From WTGA01 sp965214055 (GTDB lineage Bacteria > Pseudomonadota > Gammaproteobacteria > Arenicellales > Poriferihabitantaceae): 64,000 bases of DNA. This document shows positions 44,775 through 54,544 of this stretch, one piece after another (position 1 is the first letter of the stretch; the number at the start of each line of letters is the position of its first letter). The position numbers were made by a program, and so were the translations under genes. The notes beneath the pieces were generated by a model that saw only the letters and a program-made list of their open reading frames with translations, did not search any database and was not told where the DNA came from. Location of the stretch: positions 372,001 through 436,000 of the forward strand of contig OZ243931.1 of assembly GCA_965214055.1 (NCBI GenBank). Reading direction: 5' to 3'.

Positions 44775-46466
44775 ATGCTCGCCATAGGTACTGCGACACT
44801 GAAATCATCCCGGTTCAACGGCGCCGGCCCCTGGTGGGCGACCGCAGCCGGGGTGGCCGCCGTCGCGGCATTTCCCATTCTGGCCATTTTCTGGTTTGCC
44901 TTCTTTCCGGCTGAAAATATCTGGCCACATCTCATTGCGACCTCGCTACCCACCTATGTGTTCAATACCCTCGGATTGATGTTCGGGGTAGGGCTGCTGG
45001 TTTTTGGCATCGGGGTCTCCACCGCCTATGTGGTCACGAACTACCGGTTTCCGTTGCAGAAATATTTTGAATGGCTACTGTTGCTGCCGCTGGCGGTGCC
45101 GGCTTATGTCATCGCCTACCTGTATACCGACATCCTGGAGTTTTCCGGCCCCATCCAAAGTGCCTTGAGGAGTTTGTTTGGTTGGGAACTGGCTCGGGAC
45201 TACTGGTTTCCCAATATCCGGAGCCTGGGTGGTGCGGTGACCATGATGGGGCTGGTCCTGTATCCCTATGTATATCTGCTGGCCCGGACCTCGTTTCTTG
45301 AGCAGTCCCCGTACTTGCTGGATGTCAGTCGCTTAATGGGCCATTCCCGGTGGAAAACCTTTTTTTCCGTTTCACTCCCCATTGCCCGACCGGGCATCGC
45401 TATCGGTGTTGCCCTTGCGTTGATGGAAACGCTGAATGATTTTGGAACGGTGGATTTTTTTGCGGTCCCCACCCTGACCGCTGGATTGTTCGATGTCTGG
45501 CTCAACATGAACAACCTGGGGGGAGCAGCCCAGCTCGCCGTCATCATGCTGACTTTTGTACTGTTGCTGCTTGGGCTGGAGTATATGGGCCGCAAGCGTA
45601 CCGGCTTCCAGCAGCACAGTGGAAGGTTCTCCAGACGGGAAAGAATTGAACTCAACGGCCCAGCCCGGTGGATCGCCTTCTCCATCTGTTTCATTCCCGT
45701 ACTGGCGGGATTCCTGGTTCCAGTCGTTCTGTTGTCGAAATACGCGATCACCTATTTCAGTCAGTCCTGGACCATCGAGTTCCGGCAATACGCTTTCAAC
45801 AGTCTTTACGTCTCCTCCATTGCAGCGGTGTGCTGCGCCATCCTTGCCCTGATCGTCAGCTATGCCAAGAGGATGAAACACAGCACCTGGATTCACCACG
45901 CAGGGAGAATGGCCTCCATGGGATATGCCGTCCCCGGTGCCGTGCTGGCCGTGGGGGTGGTGGTCCCGCTGGCTACTTTTGACAATCTCGTGGATGCCCT
46001 GATGCTGAACCACTTCGGCATCTCCACGGGATTGCTCCTGAGTGGAACCACTTTTGCCCTGGTCCTCACTTATGTCATTCGCTTCCTGGCGATATCCATC
46101 GGCAGCGTGGACTCCAGTTTTTCAAAAGTCTCCCCATCCATCGACATGGCAGCCCGGACTCTTGGCCATTCGCCCTGCAGGGTCCTCGGTTCCTATCACC
46201 TTCCTCTGGTCAGGGGCGGGCTGTACACCGCCATGTTAATCGTGTTTGTGGACTGCATGAAGGAACTGCCGGCCACCCTGCTACTGCGGCCTTTTAATTT
46301 TGAAACCCTCGCAACCCATGTCTATCTTTTCGCTTCCGATGAATTGATAGAACAAAGCGCACTGGGGGCCCTGCTGATCGTCCTGGTCGGCCTGGTGCCG
46401 GTGGTTGTATTAAGCAAAACAATTTCGTATTCTCGACAGGTATCCCATCACCGTCCAGCCGAGTAG
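44775..46466 (+). CDS. fbpB: Ferric iron ABC transporter permease
   Basis: A 563-residue double permease with two copies of the binding-protein-dependent transport fold, about 12 membrane segments. Two EAA-like loops are visible: VSRLMGHSRWKTFFSVSLPIARPGIAIG (about residue 190) and MAARTLGHSPCRVLGSYHLPLVRGGL (about residue 465). Both dock the FbpC ATPase. It lies 45 bases after fbpA and 28 bases before fbpC. Confidence 0.95.
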   Translation: MLAIGTATLKSSRFNGAGPWWATAAGVAAVAAFPILAIFWFAFFPAENIWPHLIATSLPTYVFNTLGLMFGVGLLVFGIGVSTAYVVTNYRFPLQKYFEWLLLLPLAVPAYVIAYLYTDILEFSGPIQSALRSLFGWELARDYWFPNIRSLGGAVTMMGLVLYPYVYLLARTSFLEQSPYLLDVSRLMGHSRWKTFFSVSLPIARPGIAIGVALALMETLNDFGTVDFFAVPTLTAGLFDVWLNMNNLGGAAQLAVIMLTFVLLLLGLEYMGRKRTGFQQHSGRFSRRERIELNGPARWIAFSICFIPVLAGFLVPVVLLSKYAITYFSQSWTIEFRQYAFNSLYVSSIAAVCCAILALIVSYAKRMKHSTWIHHAGRMASMGYAVPGAVLAVGVVVPLATFDNLVDALMLNHFGISTGLLLSGTTFALVLTYVIRFLAISIGSVDSSFSKVSPSIDMAARTLGHSPCRVLGSYHLPLVRGGLYTAMLIVFVDCMKELPATLLLRPFNFETLATHVYLFASDELIEQSALGALLIVLVGLVPVVVLSKTISYSRQVSHHRPAE

Positions 46467-46494
46467 TCAACACACCCCCCTTTTCCACTTCAAA

Positions 46495-47616
46495 GTGAAT
46501 ACCTCCCCCATTTTGCGAGTGGAAAACATTTCCTGTCGCTATGAAAATCACCCCGCAGTAAATGACACCTCCTTCGTATTGCATGAAGGCACACTGGCCT
46601 GCCTGCTGGGCCCAAGCGGGTGTGGAAAAACCACTGTTTTAAGAGCCATCGCAGGATTTCAGGAATTGTTGAGCGGTTCGATTACCCTGCAAAACACCTG
46701 TATCTCCCGTCCAGGCCGATATGTGCCCCCTGAACGGAGAAAAATCAGCATGATGTTTCAGGACTACGCCCTGTTCCCCCATTTAACCGTGGAGAAGAAT
46801 ATTGCGGCAGGATTGCATCAACTGGACCGGAACACGGTCCACCGCACGGTCCGTGAAATCCTCGAATATGTTCGGCTGGGAGGCTATGGACAACGCTATC
46901 CCCATGAACTCTCCGGTGGCGAACAACAACGCGTGGCGCTGGCCCGGGCCCTGGCACCCAAACCCGGATTGCTGCTGATGGATGAACCCTTTTCGAATCT
47001 GGACCTGGAGCTTCGTGAAAGTCTCGGCCAGGAAGTTCGGGACCTGTTGAAGACCATCGGCACGAGCTGCATCATGGTCACCCATGACCAGCAGGATGCC
47101 TTTACTTTCAGCGACCAGGTGGGGGTAATGAATAAAGGCCGTATAGAACAATGGGATACTCCCTACACCCTTTACCACGAACCCAAAACACGCTTTGTCG
47201 CAAACTTCATTGGGGACGGAGTTTTTCTCAATGCCACCATCGTGGACCAGCACAGCATCCAGTCCGAGCTGGCGCTGCTCAAAGGGAAACTCCCCGAAAA
47301 TGCCAAACCAGGCAGCGCCATCCAGTTGCTGGTTCGGCCAGATGACATTATCCACGATGACTACAGCGAAATGTCTGCCAAAATCAAGAACAAGGCATTC
47401 CGCGGCGAGAGTTATCTTTATACCCTGGTCCTGCCAAGCGGGGCCGAGATTCTCTCCCTGGTCCCTTCTCACCATAACCACGCCATTGGCGAGCACCTGG
47501 GAATCAAGCTTGAAATCGACCACCTGGTCTATTTTGACCGGGAGGATGCTCTTCCTTCCGGAGGCGGCAACCCTAGTACACCGGGTCGTACATCAAATTC
47601 CGGATATACCGGGTAA
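46495..47616 (+). CDS. fbpC: Ferric iron ABC transporter ATP-binding protein
   Basis: A 373-residue ATPase. Walker A is LLGPSGCGKTTVLRAIAG, the signature is ELSGGEQQRVALARALAP, and Walker B is LLLMDEPFSNLD with CIMVTHDQQDAFTFSDQ. A C-terminal TOBE-like domain (SAIQLLVRPDDIIHDDYSEM) follows. Translation appears to start at GTG; there is no nearby ATG that keeps the LRVENISC strand. Its 3' end overlaps the convergent malic enzyme gene by 44 bases. Confidence 0.94.
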   Translation: MNTSPILRVENISCRYENHPAVNDTSFVLHEGTLACLLGPSGCGKTTVLRAIAGFQELLSGSITLQNTCISRPGRYVPPERRKISMMFQDYALFPHLTVEKNIAAGLHQLDRNTVHRTVREILEYVRLGGYGQRYPHELSGGEQQRVALARALAPKPGLLLMDEPFSNLDLELRESLGQEVRDLLKTIGTSCIMVTHDQQDAFTFSDQVGVMNKGRIEQWDTPYTLYHEPKTRFVANFIGDGVFLNATIVDQHSIQSELALLKGKLPENAKPGSAIQLLVRPDDIIHDDYSEMSAKIKNKAFRGESYLYTLVLPSGAEILSLVPSHHNHAIGEHLGIKLEIDHLVYFDREDALPSGGGNPSTPGRTSNSGYTG

Positions 47617-49192
47617 GGTCTTCAGGAGGCTCATGGTCGGTCAAACCATGACAGTAGGCGTGCTCCGCAACCGCGGTAGCAATCTTCAGCGAAACCTCCC
47701 GAATCCGGTGAATGGGGGGATACACCGATCCAGACACAAGATCGGCTTCCGTTACCGATGCCGCCAGGGCTCTGGCAGATTCCAGAAAGACGGTTTCCGG
47801 AATTCTCCTGCCTTCACAGGCCAGCATCCCGAGACCAACACCAGGGAAAATATACGCATTGTTCCCCTGCCCGGGTCGAAACGTGCGACCATCCCGCTCC
47901 ACCGGGTCAAAGGGGCTGCCGCTTGCGAAGATCCCCCGGCCATCCGTCCAGTGATACGCCTGTTCTGCCGTACATTCTGCCCGGCTGGTGGGATTTGACA
48001 GGGCAAATATCCCGGGACGATGGGTAATTCCCGCCATCCTGCGGACAAGTTCTTCCGTGAATATGGACGGTCTCCCCGTTGCCCCAATCAGAATGTGGGG
48101 CCGATGGATATCCATGGCATGCAGGGGGTCGCAGTGCGGCAGGTCATGGGCGAAATCCCGGATATGGTCAGGCAGGTATTCCCTGCTTCGGACCACCAGG
48201 CCTTTGCTGTCAAAAAACCAGAGCCTGCGATGGGCTTCATCCGGGTCCAGCCCTTCTGCCATCAGCGCCTGGGCAACCATGGAGCCAATCCCCGCCGCCG
48301 CCGAACCCGCCCCCAGAAAAACAAATCTCAGGTCCTTGAAGGGCACCCCTGAAATCCGGGTCGAGGCATAAATGCCCGCCAGCACCACCGCAGCCGTTCC
48401 CTGGATATCATCGTTAAAACAAAACGTGTTCTCCCGGTACTTGTCCAGCAGGGAGAATGCATTTTTCGCAATAAAATCTTCAAACTGAATCAACACATTG
48501 GGCCAGGCGTCCTTCACGGCATGGATAAACTCGTCCATCAGTTCAAAATAGTCGTCCCCCCGGAGCCGCTTTTGCCGGACCCCCAGGTAGAGCGGATCGT
48601 TCAACAACGTTTCATTGTCCGTACCGACATCGAACATGACCGGCATGGTATGGTCCGGGGAGATGCCGGCACAGGCACAGTAAAGGCTCAATTTGCCAAT
48701 GGGAATTCCCATCCCGCTGGCCCCCAGGTCTCCCAGCCCCAGGATTCTTTCCCCGTCCGTGATGACGATGATCCGAACCTCCTCATGGGGCCAGTTGTCC
48801 AGAATTTCCCGGATCCTGCCACGATCATTGACAGTCACATAAAACCCCTTTCCCCGGCGGTAAATGTTCGCAAACTCCTTGCACGCCTGCCCCACCGTCG
48901 GCGTATAGATGAGGGGCATGATTTCTTCAAAATTATCGATCACCAGCCGATAAAACAGGCGATCATTCCGGTCCTGCAGGCCGGACAGGAAAATATACTT
49001 CTCAATGTCGTTGTCCTTACGGTGCAGGTTCGCCAGGGTCCGTTCCAGCTGCGTATCCATGGTTCCGACTGCTGCCGGCAGCAACCCCCGCAGCTTCAGC
49101 CGGTCCCGCTCTTCTTCCGTGTACGCCGTGGACTTGTTGTGTGCAGCGCTTTGCAACAACGCCACCCCGGTCAGTTCCCGGGAATCAGTCAT
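47573..49192 (-). CDS. maeA: NAD-type malic enzyme (oxaloacetate-decarboxylating)
   Basis: Converts malate to pyruvate and CO2 with reduction of NAD(P). The 539-residue length and motifs fit the SfcA/MaeA branch rather than the MaeB fusion: YTPTVGQACKEF, VVITDGERILGLGDLGASGMGIPIGKLSLYCACAG, QFEDFIAKNAFSLLDKYRENTFCFNDDIQGTAAV and the Rossmann FVFLGAGSAAAGIG. It could link the C4 pool to pyruvate in an autotroph. It is downstream of the radical SAM gene below and overlaps it by eight bases, suggesting an operon read leftward. Confidence 0.94.
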   Translation of the reverse strand: MTDSRELTGVALLQSAAHNKSTAYTEEERDRLKLRGLLPAAVGTMDTQLERTLANLHRKDNDIEKYIFLSGLQDRNDRLFYRLVIDNFEEIMPLIYTPTVGQACKEFANIYRRGKGFYVTVNDRGRIREILDNWPHEEVRIIVITDGERILGLGDLGASGMGIPIGKLSLYCACAGISPDHTMPVMFDVGTDNETLLNDPLYLGVRQKRLRGDDYFELMDEFIHAVKDAWPNVLIQFEDFIAKNAFSLLDKYRENTFCFNDDIQGTAAVVLAGIYASTRISGVPFKDLRFVFLGAGSAAAGIGSMVAQALMAEGLDPDEAHRRLWFFDSKGLVVRSREYLPDHIRDFAHDLPHCDPLHAMDIHRPHILIGATGRPSIFTEELVRRMAGITHRPGIFALSNPTSRAECTAEQAYHWTDGRGIFASGSPFDPVERDGRTFRPGQGNNAYIFPGVGLGMLACEGRRIPETVFLESARALAASVTEADLVSGSVYPPIHRIREVSLKIATAVAEHAYCHGLTDHEPPEDLTRYIRNLMYDPVY

Positions 49193-50477
49193 GACTGCCG
49201 GAGGCTCCCACCCGGATCTTTTGAAAATAGGCCTGCTTCATGGCTGCCTCAAACTCAACATTGGTGGCATAGTCATATCCCAGCACCGGCGACCACAATT
49301 CCTGGGGTTCCATGCAAAGATAGAAAAACACCTTCCGGTGCCAGGGCTCCAGTCCGCCGTAAAGGCCTTTGAACAGGTCCAGTTTGACTTCCAGGGGATA
49401 GGACCACTTTCCGGCCGATGGCTCCATGGGCATCTGCAGGATTTTACTGGTCAGCTCCCGGTTGCGAATTCTCTTCATGACTGATTTCGTGAATGTCAGG
49501 GTGCCCATGGACACCATGGCCACGGTCTCCACGGGAAACTGCCGGACCAGTCGTTCACAGATTTCACCGTACCCGGATTCCCAACCGTGATAGTGTATGA
49601 TGGGATGGAAATGAAACCCGACGAGGTTGCCTTTTTCCGCGATGGCTCCTGCGGCTTCCAGCCGTTGGTCCAACGAGGCAGAAAGGTGTTCTTCGTGATC
49701 GATAATAGTCTGGGTATTGAGTGACCAGGTACACAGCACATTGCGTGGAAGGGGATTTTTCAGAAGCCACCCGATATTCCTGGACTTGGTCTTGAGCTCA
49801 AGAATGACATTGGGGTTCTGCTTGGCGAACGAGCACAGCGCTTCCAGCACTCCCCGGTGGTTTCCCCACATCAGGGAATCCGAGGACTGACCTGTTCCAA
49901 TATGATAGGTCTTGCGGGGGTCCAGCCTGAGCCTGGCCAGCTTCCCCGGGAAATCGCTGTCGAACACCACTTCGTTGCCGTGATAAAACGACTGAATGCT
50001 ACAATAACTGCAGTCAAACCCGCATTTTTCAACGGCATCCAGTGTCAGCAGGTTGCAGCACCGTGTCTTTTCCGAGGCCACGGGGCAGCGCCCGAGTCCC
50101 AACTTCGGCCGCACGGTGGTCTTGAGAATCGGCTTCATCGTCTTCGGCCGGTCCGAAGGGGCAAAACTCCGGTAGGACTTAGCCTGGTTTTTCAGCAATT
50201 CCTGCTTCCGGTTCAGCGCAGCCAGCGTATCCGCCTTTCGGGTCCTGTTGTCCAACGCGGCCGCTTTCTCTGGCCATTCACTGGATAACGGCATTTCCTT
50301 CCAGCGGTACCGGTCCAGGGCCATCTCGCTCACCATTCTCAACTCCTGTTGGGTAAAATACAGCTCACAGGCTTTTTTTCGGATAAAGTCCCGTTCCGCC
50401 ACAGGCAGCAGGCCAAACGAGGTGGATTGGGCAATCCGGTCAAATTTTTTCGGATAACTGGATAGGAAAGGTGGCAT
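49185..50477 (-). CDS. SPL-like radical SAM protein (spore photoproduct lyase family)
   Basis: About 430 residues. The radical SAM cluster motif is AVEKCGFDCSYCSIQSFYHG (C-x3-C-x2-C, near residue 165). The layout resembles spore photoproduct lyase homologues found in non-spore-formers, whose substrates are unknown. Typical flanking blocks include KTYHIGTGQSSDSLMWGN, NVILELKTKSRNIGWLLKN and FHFHPIIHYHGWESGYGEICERLV. The ATG at 50477 is preferred to an upstream GTG because of an AGGA about ten bases before it. It overlaps the malic enzyme start. Confidence 0.82.
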   Translation of the reverse strand: MPPFLSSYPKKFDRIAQSTSFGLLPVAERDFIRKKACELYFTQQELRMVSEMALDRYRWKEMPLSSEWPEKAAALDNRTRKADTLAALNRKQELLKNQAKSYRSFAPSDRPKTMKPILKTTVRPKLGLGRCPVASEKTRCCNLLTLDAVEKCGFDCSYCSIQSFYHGNEVVFDSDFPGKLARLRLDPRKTYHIGTGQSSDSLMWGNHRGVLEALCSFAKQNPNVILELKTKSRNIGWLLKNPLPRNVLCTWSLNTQTIIDHEEHLSASLDQRLEAAGAIAEKGNLVGFHFHPIIHYHGWESGYGEICERLVRQFPVETVAMVSMGTLTFTKSVMKRIRNRELTSKILQMPMEPSAGKWSYPLEVKLDLFKGLYGGLEPWHRKVFFYLCMEPQELWSPVLGYDYATNVEFEAAMKQAYFQKIRVGASGSHD

Positions 50478-50644
50478 AGAGTGAATCCTGGCAACGAATC
50501 GCACTCTTCGGGGTAACGGCCCGAAGATTGAGTATGTTAAATTTTACCATTGATTACCACAGGATGGATTTTGATCTGCATCCATGATGCCGGTCATTTC
50601 ATGCCCGATTGCACCCCACCGTCACCGAAAACAGCCCTCCCGTC

Positions 50645-51280
50645 ATGCCCATCAAGCCAGGCTCCCCATTGACCGACCGGATTGACCAGTGTCTCCCCCA
50701 GACCCAGTGTACCCTTTGCGGCTATCCGTGTTGCCGGGACTATGCGGAAGCCATCGCCAGGGATGCCGCCGAGATCAACCAGTGTCCGCCTGGAGGAAAA
50801 GTGACCATACGCACCCTGGCAGCATTGCTCCACCGACCCGTTCTGCCTTTGAACGAGACCCACGGCATAACCGAACCCCGGGCCATCGCCTGGATCGATG
50901 AATCCCGATGTATCGGCTGCAAGCTCTGTATTCAGGCCTGCCCGGTGGACTGCATCGTGGGGGCTTCCAAGCTGATGCACACCGTGATTGCCGGGGAATG
51001 TACCGGATGCAAGCTGTGCCTGCCGGTTTGCCCCACCGACTGCATTGTTCTTCACGAACCCCCAGCGTCCGAAGATTCCGGCGAAGCCATGAGCCCATGG
51101 CCGGGTTTTACCCGCAACCAGGTAATCCAGGCCCGTCAAAACACCGAGGGGAAAAAACTGCGCATTCGGCAACGGGACCGGGAGAAGAAACGTCGCAGAA
51201 GAATCCTGGCCCGCAAACAGATGGAAAAGGAAATTCTCAAAGCCGTTGAGCGCAAGGCCAGCCAAAGGCGGCAACCATGA
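50645..51280 (+). CDS. RnfB-like ferredoxin (standalone electron transport complex subunit B homologue)
   Basis: A 211-residue protein. The N-terminus lacks the RnfB membrane anchor and begins with the [4Fe-4S] domain TQCTLCGYPCCRDYAEAIARD...INQCPPGG. Two ferredoxin repeats follow, CIGCKLCIQACPVDCI and CTGCKLCLPVCPTDCI, and a basic tail (RQRDREKKRRRRILARKQMEKE). The soluble form next to nth is common in beta- and gammaproteobacteria, and no other rnf genes are near. Its stop overlaps the nth start (ATGA), so the two are translationally coupled. It may supply electrons or cluster support; the role is unproven. Confidence 0.88.
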   Translation: MPIKPGSPLTDRIDQCLPQTQCTLCGYPCCRDYAEAIARDAAEINQCPPGGKVTIRTLAALLHRPVLPLNETHGITEPRAIAWIDESRCIGCKLCIQACPVDCIVGASKLMHTVIAGECTGCKLCLPVCPTDCIVLHEPPASEDSGEAMSPWPGFTRNQVIQARQNTEGKKLRIRQRDREKKRRRRILARKQMEKEILKAVERKASQRRQP

Positions 51281-51906
51281 CTGCAGAACAGATTGTCACC
51301 CTATTCCGGAGACTGGAGAAACACCTCCCGGAACCCACCACGGAACTGGAATACCAGTCAGATTTTGAATTGCTGGTTTCCGTCATCCTGTCGGCCCAGG
51401 CCACCGACATCTCCGTAAACCAGGCCACGGCAAAACTGTACCCGGTAGCCAATACCCCGAACCAGATCAGGGACCTGGGGGAGGCCCGACTGAAAAAATA
51501 TATCCGGACCATTGGACTGTTCAATACCAAGGCACAAAACATCATCCGGACCTGCAACCTGTTGATCCAGAACCACGGTGGAGAGGTGCCCCGGACTCGG
51601 GAGGAACTCGAGGCACTGCCTGGTGTTGGCAGGAAGACCGCGAATGTCATCCTGAACACCGCGTTTGGCCAACCAACCATCGCCGTGGACACTCATATCT
51701 TCCGGGTCTCCAACCGTACCGGCATCGCTCCGGGAAAAAATGTGCTGGCAGTGGAAAAAGGACTCCTGAATGCCGTCCCCGAGCGATTCAAGCCCAACGC
51801 ACACCACTGGCTGATCCTCCACGGCCGATATACCTGTACCGCCAGAAAACCGAAATGCGAAACCTGCATATTGAATGATCTGTGCGACTACGCTGGCAAT
51901 GGGTGA
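51277..51906 (+). CDS. nth: Endonuclease III
   Basis: Base-excision glycosylase/AP lyase for oxidised pyrimidines. It is 209 residues. The helix-hairpin-helix is LPGVGRKTANVILNTAFG with the conserved Lys, and the catalytic Asp is in IAVDTHIFRVSNRTG. The C-terminal cluster motif CTARKPKCETCILNDLC binds [4Fe-4S]. It overlaps the upstream ferredoxin gene by four bases. Confidence 0.97.
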   Translation: MTAEQIVTLFRRLEKHLPEPTTELEYQSDFELLVSVILSAQATDISVNQATAKLYPVANTPNQIRDLGEARLKKYIRTIGLFNTKAQNIIRTCNLLIQNHGGEVPRTREELEALPGVGRKTANVILNTAFGQPTIAVDTHIFRVSNRTGIAPGKNVLAVEKGLLNAVPERFKPNAHHWLILHGRYTCTARKPKCETCILNDLCDYAGNG

Positions 51907-52045
51907 AAGGTCCCGACAATCCTGGATGGCAGATCCTCCATGCACTATTTCCAGTGACCATAAACCTATCCCCACCTGTTTAAGGTACAATGCCCCATGC
52001 TCAACCTGACACCCGGCATCGCCGCCGACAGACAATCCTGATTTC

Positions 52046-53014
52046 ATGGATATTCCAGCAAAATTCGACTTCAACGAGGTTTTGAAGGCTCACGACTGTC
52101 CCCCCCTCCGGCGCTCTTCCCTCACCGAACTTCAGATTAATATCGGCTATCTTTGCAACCAGGCCTGTGAACACTGTCATGTCGAAGCTGGTCCAAAACG
52201 CCCGGAACAGATGACATGGGACACCATGGAAAGAATTCTGGAATGGACGAAAACCAACGGTATCCGGTCGGTGGATATCACCGGAGGGGCTCCGGAAATG
52301 ATCCCGAACTTTCGACGACTCTGCAACGATTTTCTCGATCAGGGGGTGACCATTACCTCCCGGTGCAACATTACCGTTCAATTTGAACCGAACCAGGAAG
52401 ACCTGGTGGACTGGTACGCGGAACGTAAAATTCGGCTGATCTGTTCCCTTCCCTGCTATACCGCAAAAAATGTCGACAAACAAAGGGGGAAAGGGGTTTT
52501 CGGAAAAAGCATTTCCGGCCTCCAGGCCTTCAATAAAGCAGGATACGGCAGGAAGGAGGACCTGGTACTTGACCTGGTCTATAACCCCGTTGGCCCGATT
52601 TTGCCCCCGGACCAGGCCGGCCTGGAAAGGAACTATAAATCCAGACTGAAAATCGACTTCGGCATCGATTTCAATCACCTGTTTGCCTTGACGAATCTGC
52701 CCATCAACCGCTTTGAACATTACCTGAGAAGTACCGGCCAGCTGGAAAGCTACCAGCACCTGCTGGTAGAGAACTTTAATCCCGCCACCGTTGAATCATT
52801 GATGTGCCGCCATTTGATCAGCGTGGATTGGCAGGGATACATCTACGATTGCGACTTCAACCAGATGCTAGCCATCCCCCTGGGGGGCCGCCGCCCGAAA
52901 CAGCTTTGGGAAATCGACGGTTCCGAACTGGAAAACCAGGGAATTGCCCTGGGAAAACACTGCTTCGGCTGCACTGCCGGAGCCGGGAGCAGTTGCGGCG
53001 GGGCCATCTCCTGA
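52046..53014 (+). CDS. arsS: Arsenosugar biosynthesis radical SAM protein ArsS-like
   Basis: A 322-residue radical SAM enzyme with the cluster motif CNQACEHCHVEAGP (near residue 37) and the C-terminal DUF3641 region (NPATVESLMCRHLISVDWQGYIYDCDFNQMLAIPL). It ends with CFGCTAGAGSSCGGAI, likely auxiliary cluster ligands. ArsS is proposed to join the deoxyadenosyl moiety to dimethylarsenite on the way to arsenosugars. No arsM or other ars gene is visible, so the arsenic role is inferred only from family. It is monocistronic. Confidence 0.88.
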   Translation: MDIPAKFDFNEVLKAHDCPPLRRSSLTELQINIGYLCNQACEHCHVEAGPKRPEQMTWDTMERILEWTKTNGIRSVDITGGAPEMIPNFRRLCNDFLDQGVTITSRCNITVQFEPNQEDLVDWYAERKIRLICSLPCYTAKNVDKQRGKGVFGKSISGLQAFNKAGYGRKEDLVLDLVYNPVGPILPPDQAGLERNYKSRLKIDFGIDFNHLFALTNLPINRFEHYLRSTGQLESYQHLLVENFNPATVESLMCRHLISVDWQGYIYDCDFNQMLAIPLGGRRPKQLWEIDGSELENQGIALGKHCFGCTAGAGSSCGGAIS

Positions 53015-53375
53015 AGGAACCGGCCCATCAAGCAAACCGGGAGCATCAACCCTCTCCACCCCACCGTTTCGCAAAAACCGCCTCTTTCCTCCCGGACCGG
53101 TGAAAGAACCATCAGGCTGGAATTCCCTGGCGGGTCAACACCCCGATGACGTTAGGTAATCTGTCGGTCCATCCAGGAAGGGATGATCCACAGTGACCAC
53201 CGCCGGGCTGGTCAATGCTCCCGATTTCGCTGGTACCGACACGAGAAAAAGCCATCCTCCCTGGGCATCTACCCGATTCTGGCTGCACTCATTGGTCTGG
53301 TATGGTATCCTGCGTGCGCCCTCCACCTTCTGCACACGGACCAGACAAATCGACGATTCCGATTCAGGCCGGCCA
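53015..53375. other. Gap between arsS and the Rpn remnant
   Basis: A 361-base stretch with frames open on both strands but no family-like protein. No terminator with a T-run was seen after arsS. The upstream start of the decayed Rpn gene may have been in its right part. Confidence 0.4.
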
Positions 53376-54373
53376 ATCACAATCAATCCCCATGATCGGT
53401 TTTTTCGCCATGCCCTGGTGAAACCGGACATCTCGCGGGGTTTTTTCCAGCGCTACCTGTCGTCGGAAGTGGTTGACCGTTTGGACCTGGATACCTGACT
53501 GTACTGGGGGAGTCATTCGTCGACGAGTCCCTGAAATTCAGCCAGTCCGACCTGATTTTCTCGGTCAAGACGACGGACAAACGATCCGCCCGTCTCTACC
53601 TGCTGCTGGAGCACAAGAGCTATCCTGACCCCTGGGTGGGACTGCAACTGCTTGGCTACGTGGTACGTCTGTGGGAACGGGAAAAACAGCGTCTCAAGAA
53701 ACCGCCCCTGCCTGCGGTGATTCCGATGGTATTGTACCAGGGAGAAAAGGACGGGGAGGTGCCTTTGTTCGAGGAATTGGTGGATTATTCCGTGGCGGGG
53801 TCACAGTACGCTGTTCATTTTCCCTACGGGAGATGCCTGCTGGGTCAGGACCGTCTGGAGGAGCTGGAACACAACCCACAATTGGATATTGCGCTGAATG
53901 CGCTAAAATACATCCGTGACGAGCAGTTAGCAGAGCGTCTGAAAGAAATCCTGCCAAAGTTCCAGCAGGTGAACCTGCAGAAGCGCGATGAGTGGGGAAG
54001 CATGATGGCAGTGATGGAATATCTGGCACAGGCGGGAAAACGATTGGAAAAACCTTTATTGCAGGAAGCACTGAACCGGGCATTGCCCGCTCCGATGGGA
54101 GAATCGATAATGACTACATTGGCTGAAACCTGGATGAAACAGGGAGAGCAACGAGGCTAGCAACAGGGCATGCAACAGGCATTGGAACATGAGCGGGCAG
54201 TGATCCTGCGATTTGCATCCAGCAAGTTCAAGGCGACAGCTGACAAACCGCTGTCCGCTTTTTTAAGCCGTATTCAGGACCCCGATGGCCTGGCGGAGGT
54301 CGCGGACTGGATTATAGAATGCGATCAAACCGAGGAACTGCTGGCCCGCATCGGCAATGCGGGGTCATCCTGA
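53376..54373 (+). pseudogene. Rpn-family nuclease / putative transposase (PDDEXK), disrupted
   Basis: Remnant of a recombination-promoting nuclease (Rpn/YhgA-like). The first piece reads NPHDRFFRHALVKPDISRGFFQRYLSSEVVDRLDLDT and runs into a stop at 53496-53498. A frameshift there restores LTVLGESFVDESLKFSQSDLIFSVKT and the PDDEXK core RLYLLLEHKSYPDPWVGLQLLGYVVRLWE. An in-frame TAG at 54158-54160 then splits off the C-terminal QQGMQQALEHERAVILRFASSKF. No start codon with a ribosome-binding site is evident. At least two inactivating lesions make it a pseudogene, although the second stop might tolerate a shorter product. Confidence 0.85.
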
Positions 54374-54544
54374 CGCGAATTTTTTCGCACAGGCCAGACA
54401 TTCAGACGGGGAATTTTCTCCAGACAACCAGTCCGGTAAAACTGCCCAACAACAATCATCGGGCGGACATGCCTTGACGTCCGAGTAAGAGGTGCGTGGT
54501 GCCCCCCTCTTAACTGAGCTTCCTTGCGCCAGGATAAGTTCTGA

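Noticed and set aside
53193..53498. 101-codon frame as an independent gene
   Set aside because: Its C-terminal part is the N-terminus of the frameshifted Rpn gene; the preceding codons have no similarity to that family and no ribosome-binding site.
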